NCBI GenBank assembly: GCA_016715465.1
Contig: JADKAA010000024.1
Span: 1,116,001 to 1,180,000 of the forward strand
DNA from: Saprospiraceae bacterium
GTDB taxonomy: Bacteria > Bacteroidota > Bacteroidia > Chitinophagales > Saprospiraceae
Direction: 5' to 3'
DNA length: 64,000 nucleotides
How positions within the stretch are numbered: position 1 is the first letter of the stretch; each line of letters opens with the position of its first letter. Positions 18,159 through 26,867 of the stretch are shown here, one piece after another. A program made the position numbers and the translations under genes. The notes beneath the pieces are model-generated. The model was not told the DNA's origin. It saw only the letters and a list, made by a program, of their open reading frames with translations, and ran no database searches.

Positions 18159-18952
18159 TGGTCCAAAAAGATGTCATCAATGGCAAAATCATTACCACCG
18201 GTGGCAGTATTTTGATTGGTGATGCATATTTCAATCGACGTACTGGATCCGGAATTCCATACTTCATAAAACTCTTGCCAGATGCAGGTGGTGCCGGTGA
18301 GGTTGAATGGAGACCCCAGGAGGACACCATCGATGGCAAACTGCAAAATGGCCGGGCTGGTTGGCTCAATGGAGGTGGCAAAGGCCTGAAAGACATAATC
18401 TGTATTGGGCATGACGGCGATGGTCTGACACCAAAGTTGCTGAAGGGTGGGTGCGCCATTGAGCATGAGCATATTGCTTCCCCCATGGGGTGTGCAATTG
18501 GCGAAGTTGGTATGCATGGCGGAAGAACTTGGGCCCACAAAATAGGTACCTTCACAGCCCAGTAAGCCCCATACCTGGTTTCCACTGGGACAGGTGTAAC
18601 CGGGATAAGTCAAAGTATAATCACTGGTAAAACCGGTGTTTCCTGATTCAAAATCCCCGTTGTTGATGAGGTTGGTGGTGGAGATGTAATTCGCAGCCAG
18701 GGTGTAAGTGGTCGTTTCTGCCACAAAAACCGTAGGCGTGAGATTTACATCATTATAGTAACCGTTTGAACCAGCCCAGTGAAAACCCAGATAGGGCCCT
18801 GATATCTCGCCGCTGAGGTTGACAAAATTCTCATCACATAAGGTCACATCTTCGGGCACACTGATGGTAAAACCACAATTTTGGGCATTGACATGCCCCA
18901 TTGTCGCCAACAAAAGCAGAATCCATAGCGTCCTTAAAGGACTTATCACCAT
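18113..18952 (-). CDS. Secreted Ig-repeat adhesin, N-terminal part with signal peptide
   Basis: 279 residues. A signal peptide (MVISPLRTLWILLLLATMGHVNA-Q) is followed by an Ig-like domain with the pair C-G-F-T-I / L-C-D-E, then a carbohydrate-binding-module-like jelly-roll segment (NNGDFESGNTGFTSDY, WQEFYEVWNSGSS, GGNDFAIDDIFLDQC), typical of choice-of-anchor / CBM domains in secreted proteins. The last 12 residues (AKIPWNLRYPYRS) are out of frame. The correct continuation KDSLEFTVSVSEL lies in the adjacent frame and starts the part at 15012-18158. One missing A at 18150-18152 restores a single open frame. Confidence 0.75.
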   Translation of the reverse strand: MVISPLRTLWILLLLATMGHVNAQNCGFTISVPEDVTLCDENFVNLSGEISGPYLGFHWAGSNGYYNDVNLTPTVFVAETTTYTLAANYISTTNLINNGDFESGNTGFTSDYTLTYPGYTCPSGNQVWGLLGCEGTYFVGPSSSAMHTNFANCTPHGGSNMLMLNGAPTLQQLWCQTIAVMPNTDYVFQAFATSIEPTSPAILQFAIDGVLLGSPFNLTGTTCIWQEFYEVWNSGSSTSIEICITNQNTATGGNDFAIDDIFLDQCAKIPWNLRYPYRS

Positions 18953-19163
18953 CAGTTTGATCTTAAATCGTAAAAATTCTTAATGTATTAGAGGATAATA
19001 ATTAAAATCTTAGCATAAGTCATGCAAAGATACTGAAAAAAAATATGAGGGCGAAATGTTATTTGGTAAATGAGGTAAATTACTGAGGCAATTACTTATA
19101 TTATATATGTAATTGTGTCAAGTACCAAATATTCAGATCATCAAAAATCGTTTTTTTAATCAC

Positions 19164-19952
19164 TTATTCTTTACGCATCAAATTGATGCCTTCCATATGT
19201 ATTACACCTGGTAACTTATTCACTATTTGGGCATTGGAATTTAAATTGCCGCCGGTAAACATCTCCGTATCTTTTAAGGTAAGTTGTCCTTCATTGGTGA
19301 CGACATAACCGTTGAAAGTGCCATTGGCTATCAGGTTTAGGTTGTCAAGCAGCATTTTAGCATGGGGTTTGATTTCAAAAAGTTTTGCATCGGCTTGTAA
19401 TTGCACATATATTTGTTGTGACGGTGCCGCAATGAGGTAAATATTTTTTTCGATCATGATTAAACTTGTCGATAAGACAATCGTATCGCCATTCACAGCC
19501 GGGTCAAATCTTATGGTATCATTGCAGGAGGCATTTTCGATGAGATACCTCAGGGAACCGGCACCAGAGTCATTAGCATTGACCACATACTGGGTGACGG
19601 GCACAATGTCCGGTCCTGCCGAGCCATTTCCTCCACCCAGACCAAAGTCCGAATACAATTGGTTGCAGTTGGTGACACTTATAGGCACATTCCCATTATT
19701 GACGCAAAAAGGAAAAGTGTTCACCGCCGAATAAATGCTTTGAGGACCAAATTGAACCAGATTGGTACCCACATGAATGGTAAATAGGGTATCGTAATTT
19801 GTACAGGGGGTGAAATTAGCCGAACTTGATATATTTAAAGTCAGCGTGTAACAGCCATTGGGCAGGTTCAAATTGGTGGGATAAGCGCCGCAGGATACGG
19901 GACCGCCCTGGTAAATGATTGTTGTTGTTGTCATCCGCAATGCTAAATGCAA
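19164..19952 (-). CDS. Giant secreted PPC-repeat protein, C-terminal part (frameshifted)
   Basis: The true sequence starts near IIYQGGPVSCGAYP; the first dozen residues (MHLALRMTTTTI) are shadow sequence. It holds a Cys-rich beta-sandwich (LPNGCYTLTLNISSSANF), then an Ig-like segment and a right-handed beta-helix-like end with VVNANDSGAGSLRYL and IRFDPAVNGDTIVL, a start motif seen in many Bacteroidota parallel-beta-helix proteins. It joins the gene at 19816-25014: removing one base in the plus-strand tt at 19919-19920 makes a single frame reading ADDNNNIIYQGG. Only the short beta-helix remnant is seen at the C-terminus, without a T9SS domain. Confidence 0.7.
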   Translation of the reverse strand: MHLALRMTTTTIIYQGGPVSCGAYPTNLNLPNGCYTLTLNISSSANFTPCTNYDTLFTIHVGTNLVQFGPQSIYSAVNTFPFCVNNGNVPISVTNCNQLYSDFGLGGGNGSAGPDIVPVTQYVVNANDSGAGSLRYLIENASCNDTIRFDPAVNGDTIVLSTSLIMIEKNIYLIAAPSQQIYVQLQADAKLFEIKPHAKMLLDNLNLIANGTFNGYVVTNEGQLTLKDTEMFTGGNLNSNAQIVNKLPGVIHMEGINLMRKE

Positions 19953-22900
19953 TAAATTTGCCTGTATTGGGTGAATTTATTCTCAGCACACCGGCTGTAA
20001 TGGTATCTGTATTACAAGGTGGATTTTGACTTTTGTAAATAAAATTGTTCAGGGCTTGCGGTGTCAAAACGGTGGTGGCACAGGAATTATTCCATTCATA
20101 GGAAAAAGGCCGTTTGATGATTCTTGTCGATGGGATGTCGGTGATGCTTCCTCCCCCTCTTTTGGTAAAACTACCGGCGTTAAAATGGGCTTCATACAGC
20201 CCGCATGGGTTATCTGATTTTAGACTCCAGTATCCCGTGGGCGATACATTGGTAATATTGATGTTTTGCTCATTGACAATGGGTACGCAGGTATTTCCGG
20301 GATCTGCATTAAAATATTCAGCGGTGACATACGTGGGATGTGTATCTTCAAACAGGAGGGATACCAGGCGATTCTCACTGCCTTTGCCAACAGGCATTGC
20401 CCATTTGTTTGCGCCTGTTGGATTATTGAAGAATCTTCTGAAGGGTCCATACACATAGCCCCCTGTCCATGTGCCTACCGCCCCGGTATATTCAACAGGA
20501 ACATAATGGAAGCTGGCGGAATGTGTGGCACAGAGTAGCCCTGGATTGTTTGCACTACCCAGGGTGAGCAGGGAAGTATCCGCATTGACGATCTTGCCGG
20601 TTTTGATCATCAGCTCATTGGCAGCCCGCATGGGAACCATCAATTGGATGCCCTGAGGGTGGGAGTTGTTGCAAAGCAATCTGCCAATGGTGTTTTCCGA
20701 TTTATTCAAAGGATAAGGGCTTAGTGTGTCCTGCCTGTAAAATCCGGATCCCGAAATGCTTTGCAAGTTTGGATTGGTGGCGAATGTCAACACTTTAAAT
20801 TGCGAAGCCAGGTTGATTTGTGAACTGGTAATTACCCCATTGTTTATGATATTTCCACTGACATTGAGAATGCCCATAAGTTCACCATTGGGTTCCACCG
20901 TCAGGTTGTTGCAAAATATATAATTGACGCCTTGCACAAATCTTCTGGATTGGTACATCCCTCCTTTCGCGATGACGTGTTGAAAAGAGATCACCTTCAA
21001 GGAACTGCTTCCCTGAATCAGGTTAAATCCAGGATTAGAAAATACCAAAGTATCATCACCTCCCCCTATTGTCAGTGTCCAATTGACGTTTGTAATGTCT
21101 GCATTTCCCTCGTAAATGAATTCAGGTGAGTCGTAGCTGGGATCGAGGATGTCGATAAATCCACCCCCTGTGGCGATGAGATTGCTGGTGCCGAGGTACA
21201 ATCCTGAGGACTCCTCAGTGACGCCGTCATTGCCATCGATGTTTAAATGGCCTCCATTGGTTATACTCAGACTGCCATAAGATACTCCGGCAGCAACATG
21301 ACCTATATGGGCCAGGCCATTAACATTGACAACACCACCATTAATACTGAGGTTGCCATCCAGACAATTCAGGTAGGTATTGCTGAACCCGGAAGAACTA
21401 CCCATGGAGTGATTGCCCAATGTAAGGACGCCGGTGGCCGTAATGGTTAATGTTTTTAAGTGTTTGATTTGTACATCTCCGGTTTGTACGGCACTGGTAA
21501 CCGATACAAGATGATTGACGGATACCGGCGCATTGTCTGGTGCGTTCGGTGGAGGCACATTGCACAACCAGGTGGATGGCGCCGTCCATAAGCCATCGGC
21601 AATGGTATGATGCGTTGTAAAAGCGCTGATTTCAGTACCCTCATTGTAGCCCGCAAAAGGAGTATGGCTGAACGCATTAAGCGTCAATGACGTCACTTCT
21701 GCATCAATATCATTTCCATTTGTGGCATTACAGGCTATGTCTAGAACCAGGTAGAAATAGCGTTTGTAATTGACCAAAGAAGTACTGACTATGCTTTGTG
21801 ATCCATTAAATGTGAGCGTCCCGGTAGGATTTACAAATGTACTTCCAAACTGGACAGGCAATGTTTGACCGGGACCTCCTGTTGCCGAGAATACCGAATT
21901 ACTTCCCAGTGAGGAACTGGCATTTGAAGCGCCTCCATAATACATTTTTGCAGAAAGAATATCATTGGTATTGGTTGTGCCATTCAGGTTTACCACAATT
22001 TGACTCACCGTGGCTGTTCCGGCGGTACCAGATAGGTGAAGGGTAATTCTTTTGATGGGTTTTGCCCAGGTGCCCGCAGGTACGGTAATGGTGTCGTATG
22101 TTTCATATTCCGTACTCCACAAAACTTTCGTCGTACCCGGCGAAGTCACGCAAATTTCAAAATTGCCTTCAACCATGCTGTTTGCCGGCCTTCTTACCTG
22201 AACCAGGTAGGTAAAACCAATGGTTAAGCCGGTTGCCACCAAAACCTCTGGCTGGAGATTGATACTGGTGATGTCGCCACAGGTAATATACGTCGAAGTG
22301 CAATTCATGTCACAGGAAGCGCCACTGTTACTTTTTCTATACAGCGTGATGGTGGGATTAAAGCCGGGAGTCGTTGGTGTTACCCTGATGGCGTGCGTAA
22401 TGGCCAATGCCGTAAACTGATACCAGACATCGGGCGCACTGGCAGACCCACAGCCTGTGGTGTATCCGCTCACCGTGGCGGCAATGGTGGATCCGGGCAC
22501 CGGAGATACGCATGTGGCTGAAGGTGCAGGGGTGAGGATGACGGGGCTTGCACAATAGTCTTCACTCAAATTTTTTACGCAAAGGCTGAAAGCACCGGGA
22601 GACTCATCGTTCTTTCTGACTTTTACACTGATATAGTATTCAGCGCCAGGTGTAAGATTGGTCAGGTTGGTAGTTCCTGAGCTAGAGCAACTAAACGAAG
22701 TAGTGCATTGATTGGGGCCAAAAACCTGGACAGAACCGCCGGTAGCGCCATTGATAGGGGTAATGGTTATAGAGCTGGCTGGGGTGGTAGCCGTAAATTT
22801 ATACCAGACATCCATGCTGACTTGTGAACAACCTCCATTCGGATTGGAAGGGGTGGCATAGGCACAATTGCCTGTAATACTGAGGGTACAGCTACAATCG

Positions 22901-25014
22901 GTGTTTGGGGTAATTTCAATTGCCTGGGCACATTCATCATTAGCCACGGGAGAAATGATGCATAAATTGAAGGGTCCTTCTGTGGGATATCCGGCGCCTA
23001 TTTTTACCTTATATCGCTCCCCAATGGTAAAATTGGTGTAAAACAACCGCTGTACGCCTCCATAATAATTGGATCCCATAAATCCCAAAGGGGTGCATGT
23101 TTCGTCAAAAATTTCCGTACTCAAGCCATTGGAAGTTACCGGAGGAAGCGGGGTTAAGTATAAGATATGGGTGGTATTTGTTGCCTCAAAAGTGTACCAG
23201 CCGTGTTCATATCCCAAACCAACAGTACTTCCGGTAAAAGTAAACTGACAGACCGTGTCTTGATTGACCACAAGGGTATCTGGGTTTTGACAAAGTACAT
23301 TCACCGGTGGTTCCGAAATGCAGATGACAAAACTTCCATTTCCATTTAAACTGTCATTGCTGTAAACCCTGATTACATAGAGACTATCCGGAGTTAAACC
23401 ATTCAACAGGTGCGAAACGCCATTCATACAATAAATTGGATTTCCCATGCAAGAATCTTCGAACAATTCAATTTTTGGATTGGTGATGTTTGCGTTTTGC
23501 AGGGTGATAAGATGCAAACTGTCGGTGGCAATAAATTTATACCACACATCATCATCCGCAAAAGCGCCGCCACAACCGCCACTTCCTGTGGCGCGGCGTG
23601 TACTTCCATTGATGGGATCATTGCACGTAACACCCGTTGTGGTGGTAATCAAGGTGGCATTTTCGCAAAAATCATTGGCTGGCGGCGTGGTTACGTGGAT
23701 ATTGAAGTTGAGGGCATTCCCCACACCGGTAGCATCATAGACCCTCAGGTAAATCGTATCGCCAATGGTGAGATTTTGTAAATCCAATGTTTCATCCTGT
23801 CCCGTAGATGCTGCATTTATGCAGCCAAACAAATTTAAAGATGAACAATTAAACCCTGTAAATGCATCCAATGCAACATCCCCTCCGCTGTTCACGTCGA
23901 TCAATACCCTGTGCCGGGTATGGGTAGGCACAAATTTATACCACAAATCATAGTAGTCTGTTATGGCTGTACAAGTGGAAAGCGGACTTTGCGTAGCCGT
24001 AGCACTGGCTATTTCATTGTTGTAGCTGCCTTCCAGAAACTCATCGGGACTGATGATTAAATATTCCGCGTCTGCGCAATCGTCTTCTGTATCTATGGGA
24101 GGAGTATGCACGCACATAAACCCATTGCTTAAACCACCGGCATCCCAGCTGTAGATCCTTATGTAGTAGGTAGAATCGGCTTCAAAATCATTTCGGATAA
24201 TCGAATTGCTGCCGCAGTTATCCGATATTAACATGCACTCGATTTCTGTGCCGTCACAAGCACCTTCCCTTATCTCTACAACCCAGTCTCCTGCAGTACT
24301 TTGGGCATTGCTCTGGCGGGAACAATTTCCTGAATCGAATGAAATGATATGAAAACCCTGCAGTGCTACGAACTTATACCATAAGTCATCGTCAGCTTCG
24401 CCGCCGCAAGTTCCCGGACCTGTGCCTGAATTGGTGGCAGATGTGGTTTGAATGCCCACACATATTAAGTCATTAAGGACTGGAAGAACTATGGATGCAT
24501 CTTCACAATCATCGTTTGATGGCGGACTGTAAACGCAAAGGTCAAAGACGGCATCAGATCCGCCAGTTCCGGCCTCGAATATTCTTATATATATGGTATC
24601 CCCAATGGAAAGTCCGGAAAGGGTAATTTCTTCAAAAGCATCGCCGCCATTGGCATTTATACAGGTAAGTGAATCCAGTGCCACACAATTGCCATTGTAA
24701 AAAGCCATCACTAAATCCGGATTTGTACCTCCGGTAGGATTAACCAAAGCGTAGTGGGTCGTATGGGTCGCCACAAATTTGTACCATACATCATCATCAC
24801 CATTTCCATTACAGGCATCGGCCAGACCAGAATCCGTTGCATTGAGTGTGGTTCCCGATGTATTGATGAAGTCGCAGTAAAACAGTGAAGAAGGCACAAT
24901 CATCTGAGCTGCCAGACATTCATCATTGGAGGGAGCCTGAGCCATCATATTTTGATGGAAGACAATGATCAACAGGAGGGCTGTAAAATGCTTAAATGAG
25001 AGGGATGTTTTCAT
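19816..25014 (-). CDS. Giant secreted PPC-repeat surface protein, N-terminal part
   Basis: 1732 residues as read; the last 35 (from HLPGRSRILRR on) are out of frame. A signal peptide (MKTSLSFKHFTALLLIIVFHQ, cut near MMAQ) is followed by about seven bacterial pre-peptidase C-terminal (PPC)-like beta-sandwich repeats of about 135 residues. Each has a DxWYKF motif (DDVWYKFVATHTTH, DDLWYKFVALQGF, YDLWYKFVPTHTRH, DDVWYKFIATDSLH, MDVWYKFTATTPAS, PDVWYQFTALAITH) and an ending such as FxLCVxSPPSND. A C-terminal region of about 650 residues follows with beta-helix-like G/N repeats. These domains are typical of secreted peptidases and adhesins; no catalytic site was seen. Its own promoter lies in the 25015-25463 gap. 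With the frameshift repaired the protein has about 1950 residues. Confidence 0.8.
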   Translation of the reverse strand: MKTSLSFKHFTALLLIIVFHQNMMAQAPSNDECLAAQMIVPSSLFYCDFINTSGTTLNATDSGLADACNGNGDDDVWYKFVATHTTHYALVNPTGGTNPDLVMAFYNGNCVALDSLTCINANGGDAFEEITLSGLSIGDTIYIRIFEAGTGGSDAVFDLCVYSPPSNDDCEDASIVLPVLNDLICVGIQTTSATNSGTGPGTCGGEADDDLWYKFVALQGFHIISFDSGNCSRQSNAQSTAGDWVVEIREGACDGTEIECMLISDNCGSNSIIRNDFEADSTYYIRIYSWDAGGLSNGFMCVHTPPIDTEDDCADAEYLIISPDEFLEGSYNNEIASATATQSPLSTCTAITDYYDLWYKFVPTHTRHRVLIDVNSGGDVALDAFTGFNCSSLNLFGCINAASTGQDETLDLQNLTIGDTIYLRVYDATGVGNALNFNIHVTTPPANDFCENATLITTTTGVTCNDPINGSTRRATGSGGCGGAFADDDVWYKFIATDSLHLITLQNANITNPKIELFEDSCMGNPIYCMNGVSHLLNGLTPDSLYVIRVYSNDSLNGNGSFVICISEPPVNVLCQNPDTLVVNQDTVCQFTFTGSTVGLGYEHGWYTFEATNTTHILYLTPLPPVTSNGLSTEIFDETCTPLGFMGSNYYGGVQRLFYTNFTIGERYKVKIGAGYPTEGPFNLCIISPVANDECAQAIEITPNTDCSCTLSITGNCAYATPSNPNGGCSQVSMDVWYKFTATTPASSITITPINGATGGSVQVFGPNQCTTSFSCSSSGTTNLTNLTPGAEYYISVKVRKNDESPGAFSLCVKNLSEDYCASPVILTPAPSATCVSPVPGSTIAATVSGYTTGCGSASAPDVWYQFTALAITHAIRVTPTTPGFNPTITLYRKSNSGASCDMNCTSTYITCGDITSINLQPEVLVATGLTIGFTYLVQVRRPANSMVEGNFEICVTSPGTTKVLWSTEYETYDTITVPAGTWAKPIKRITLHLSGTAGTATVSQIVVNLNGTTNTNDILSAKMYYGGASNASSSLGSNSVFSATGGPGQTLPVQFGSTFVNPTGTLTFNGSQSIVSTSLVNYKRYFYLVLDIACNATNGNDIDAEVTSLTLNAFSHTPFAGYNEGTEISAFTTHHTIADGLWTAPSTWLCNVPPPNAPDNAPVSVNHLVSVTSAVQTGDVQIKHLKTLTITATGVLTLGNHSMGSSSGFSNTYLNCLDGNLSINGGVVNVNGLAHIGHVAAGVSYGSLSITNGGHLNIDGNDGVTEESSGLYLGTSNLIATGGGFIDILDPSYDSPEFIYEGNADITNVNWTLTIGGGDDTLVFSNPGFNLIQGSSSLKVISFQHVIAKGGMYQSRRFVQGVNYIFCNNLTVEPNGELMGILNVSGNIINNGVITSSQINLASQFKVLTFATNPNLQSISGSGFYRQDTLSPYPLNKSENTIGRLLCNNSHPQGIQLMVPMRAANELMIKTGKIVNADTSLLTLGSANNPGLLCATHSASFHYVPVEYTGAVGTWTGGYVYGPFRRFFNNPTGANKWAMPVGKGSENRLVSLLFEDTHPTYVTAEYFNADPGNTCVPIVNEQNINITNVSPTGYWSLKSDNPCGLYEAHFNAGSFTKRGGGSITDIPSTRIIKRPFSYEWNNSCATTVLTPQALNNFIYKSQNPPCNTDTITAGVLRINSPNTGKFIAFSIADDNNNNHLPGRSRILRRLSHQFEPAQWLLHADFKYIKFG

Positions 25015-25463
25015 ATTATTAGGTTTTGCTGGTATTTATTCATACTATTCTGGTTGAGGTGCATGCCATGAATCAGTTCATCATTATTTTATTCATGAAC
25101 AACGATACAAGGTAAGCCCGTATCCACATTTTTGACTTAACGGCAGCATGGAGTATTTTACATTTAAATTTGTGAATATTCATTTTCAAGTGCTTAGGTT
25201 AATTCATATGTTGTTGCGATCCGTTTAAAGCGTTATAAAAAGCAGCCCGTATTTTTGTTCTAGCGTTTCTTATTTGGTATATTTCTTGTATTTATACCAA
25301 TAAATGTGAAATGGCAATGATGGCCTTAGTGACCAATTTTATATAAAAAAGTAAATATATAGCCCATTTTTGCAAATAATGCATTACAAAGGTGATAAAT
25401 TTCAATATATTATAAAATAGTACTTTTGTGCTATTATTACACCAGGAATAAAGTAGGTAGTAA
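25015..25463. other. Intergenic region between divergent genes
   Basis: About 450 AT-rich bases. They should hold the promoter of the minus-strand PPC-repeat gene. No clear TAnnTTTG box was recognised by eye, and no gene is supported. Confidence 0.4.
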
Positions 25464-25681
25464 AACAGTACGGCAGTTACCACTGGCATGGCAAGTTTTG
25501 CATTGAGCATCGGTGGGCAAAGTTGTACTTTGACAATAACTGTAGCTTCGGCTGGTTATCCTGGCGGTACCGTACTTGCAATCCTGCCAATCCTACGGCC
25601 GTGGAAGAAGTGACCAACCCAACTACAGGCAGAACCTGGATGGACAGAAACCGGGCTGCCAACCGGGCTGCACTTTTCTGA
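25464..25681 (+). pseudogene. Decayed FISUMP-domain gene fragment
   Basis: In one frame the sequence reads SIGGQSCTLTITVASAGYPGG, a module that commonly precedes a FISUMP domain. It then shifts frame and reads NPTAVEEVTNPTTGRTWMDR, very close to PTSVVDVVNPVTGKTWMDR of the intact gene 130 bp downstream. It ends in a 12-bp tandem duplication (aaccgggctgcc twice) and a stop, with the rest of the domain gone and no start codon or signal peptide. It is therefore a broken paralogue of the downstream gene, cut down by deletion and frameshift. Confidence 0.75.
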
Positions 25682-25815
25682 ATTTAAATACATTACAAAC
25701 TATTTAAGTTGGGGATTTATTTTTTTTGTAATTTCGTTACTTGCAGTTTATACCGGTATTGTGGGCAAAGTGTATGGAATATGACAGCAACGAATAATTC
25801 ATAAACTACTTATTT

Positions 25816-26718
25816 ATGAGAAAAAGACAAATATTGTGCTTGATGGTCTTGCTTGGGGCAAGTTTAACCGGCTTTTGTCAGGTTGGTATCGGTACGGCTA
25901 CACCCGCGCCATCTTCTGCTTTGGAGGTGCAAAGCACTGTTAAGGGATTTTTACCCCCTAGAATGACCACTGAGCAAAGAAACATGATTGCCGCACCAGC
26001 TTTAGGGCTTACTATTTTTAACACATCCACGAATTGCCTTAACTTTTATGTTGGCGATAAATGGAAGGAAGTTTGCGGTGAAATTGAATTTCCGGAAGGC
26101 ACAGTGATTTGTTCGGAACCAACTTCAGTTGTTGATGTAGTCAACCCGGTTACAGGAAAAACTTGGATGGATCGCAACTTAGGTGCCTTACAGAAAGCAC
26201 TAAGCACCACAGATGCCAATGCTTATGGAGATCTTTACCAGTGGGGACGAGGTGCTGATGGACATCAATGTCGATTTTCCTATACCACAACTACATTAAG
26301 TGGTACAAACCAACCGGGACACGGCAATTTCATCCTTAGTCCAAATGCTCCATTTGACTGGCGTGACCCCCAAAACACTAATTTATGGCAAGGAGCTAAT
26401 GGGGTGAATAATCCATGTCCGGGTGGATATCGACTTCCAACTTTAACAGAGCTAAATGATGAACTTTTGAGCTGGGTGCAAGCCCCTATCAGCAGTACCA
26501 ACAATGCGAATGGTGCATTTGCATCACCGCTTAAATTTACTTTGGCTGGCTTTCGGAACTTCAACGGGACAGTTACAAATACAGGTAGTGGTGGCTATTA
26601 TTGGAGCAGTACCGTTAATGGTACTAGCACGCATGTTCTCCATTTCAACAGTTCGGGTACCGATGTGAACACCTACAACCGAGGCAATGGCTATTCTGTG
26701 CGGTGTATAAAAGATTAG
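25816..26718 (+). CDS. Secreted FISUMP-domain protein
   Basis: 300 residues. A signal peptide (MRKRQILCLMVLLGASLTGFC, cut before QVGIGT) is followed by a short N-terminal GIGTATPAPSSALEVQST module found in Bacteroidota tail-fibre/surface proteins. The Fibrobacter succinogenes major paralogous (FISUMP) domain begins near residue 105: NPVTGKTWMDRNLGA, AYGDLYQWGRGADGHQCR, NNPCPGGYRLPTLTELNDEL and GYYWSSTVNGT...YSVRCIKD. The function of the domain is unknown; it is found in secreted surface proteins. The length is normal, and the ORF is intact, unlike the fragment upstream. It is monocistronic. Confidence 0.85.
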   Translation: MRKRQILCLMVLLGASLTGFCQVGIGTATPAPSSALEVQSTVKGFLPPRMTTEQRNMIAAPALGLTIFNTSTNCLNFYVGDKWKEVCGEIEFPEGTVICSEPTSVVDVVNPVTGKTWMDRNLGALQKALSTTDANAYGDLYQWGRGADGHQCRFSYTTTTLSGTNQPGHGNFILSPNAPFDWRDPQNTNLWQGANGVNNPCPGGYRLPTLTELNDELLSWVQAPISSTNNANGAFASPLKFTLAGFRNFNGTVTNTGSGGYYWSSTVNGTSTHVLHFNSSGTDVNTYNRGNGYSVRCIKD

Positions 26719-26799
26719 ATCAGATTAAAGTATAAAGGGAAAAGTTCAAAGTTGAAAGGTTTGCGATAAATACCCTGTATTTTTTAATCACCCTTTTTG

Positions 26800-26843
26800 A
26801 TGACCAATGTCATTACATCCTAAAAGGCCCCAACCTATTTTTG
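26800..26843 (+). promoter_or_regulatory. ccoI promoter with ATGAC-N4-GTCAT operator and TAnnTTTG box
   Basis: A perfect dyad ATGAC-CAAT-GTCAT lies at 26800-26813 and a TATTTTTG box (Bacteroidota -7 element) at 26836-26843. The centre-to-centre distance is 33 bp, placing the dyad near -40, as for class II activator sites of CRP/FNR-type regulators. The ccoI ATG is 25 bp after the box. The same layout is repeated upstream of ccoS. Confidence 0.65.
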
Positions 26844-26867
26844 ACCGAATAAGCAAGATTGTGGTAT

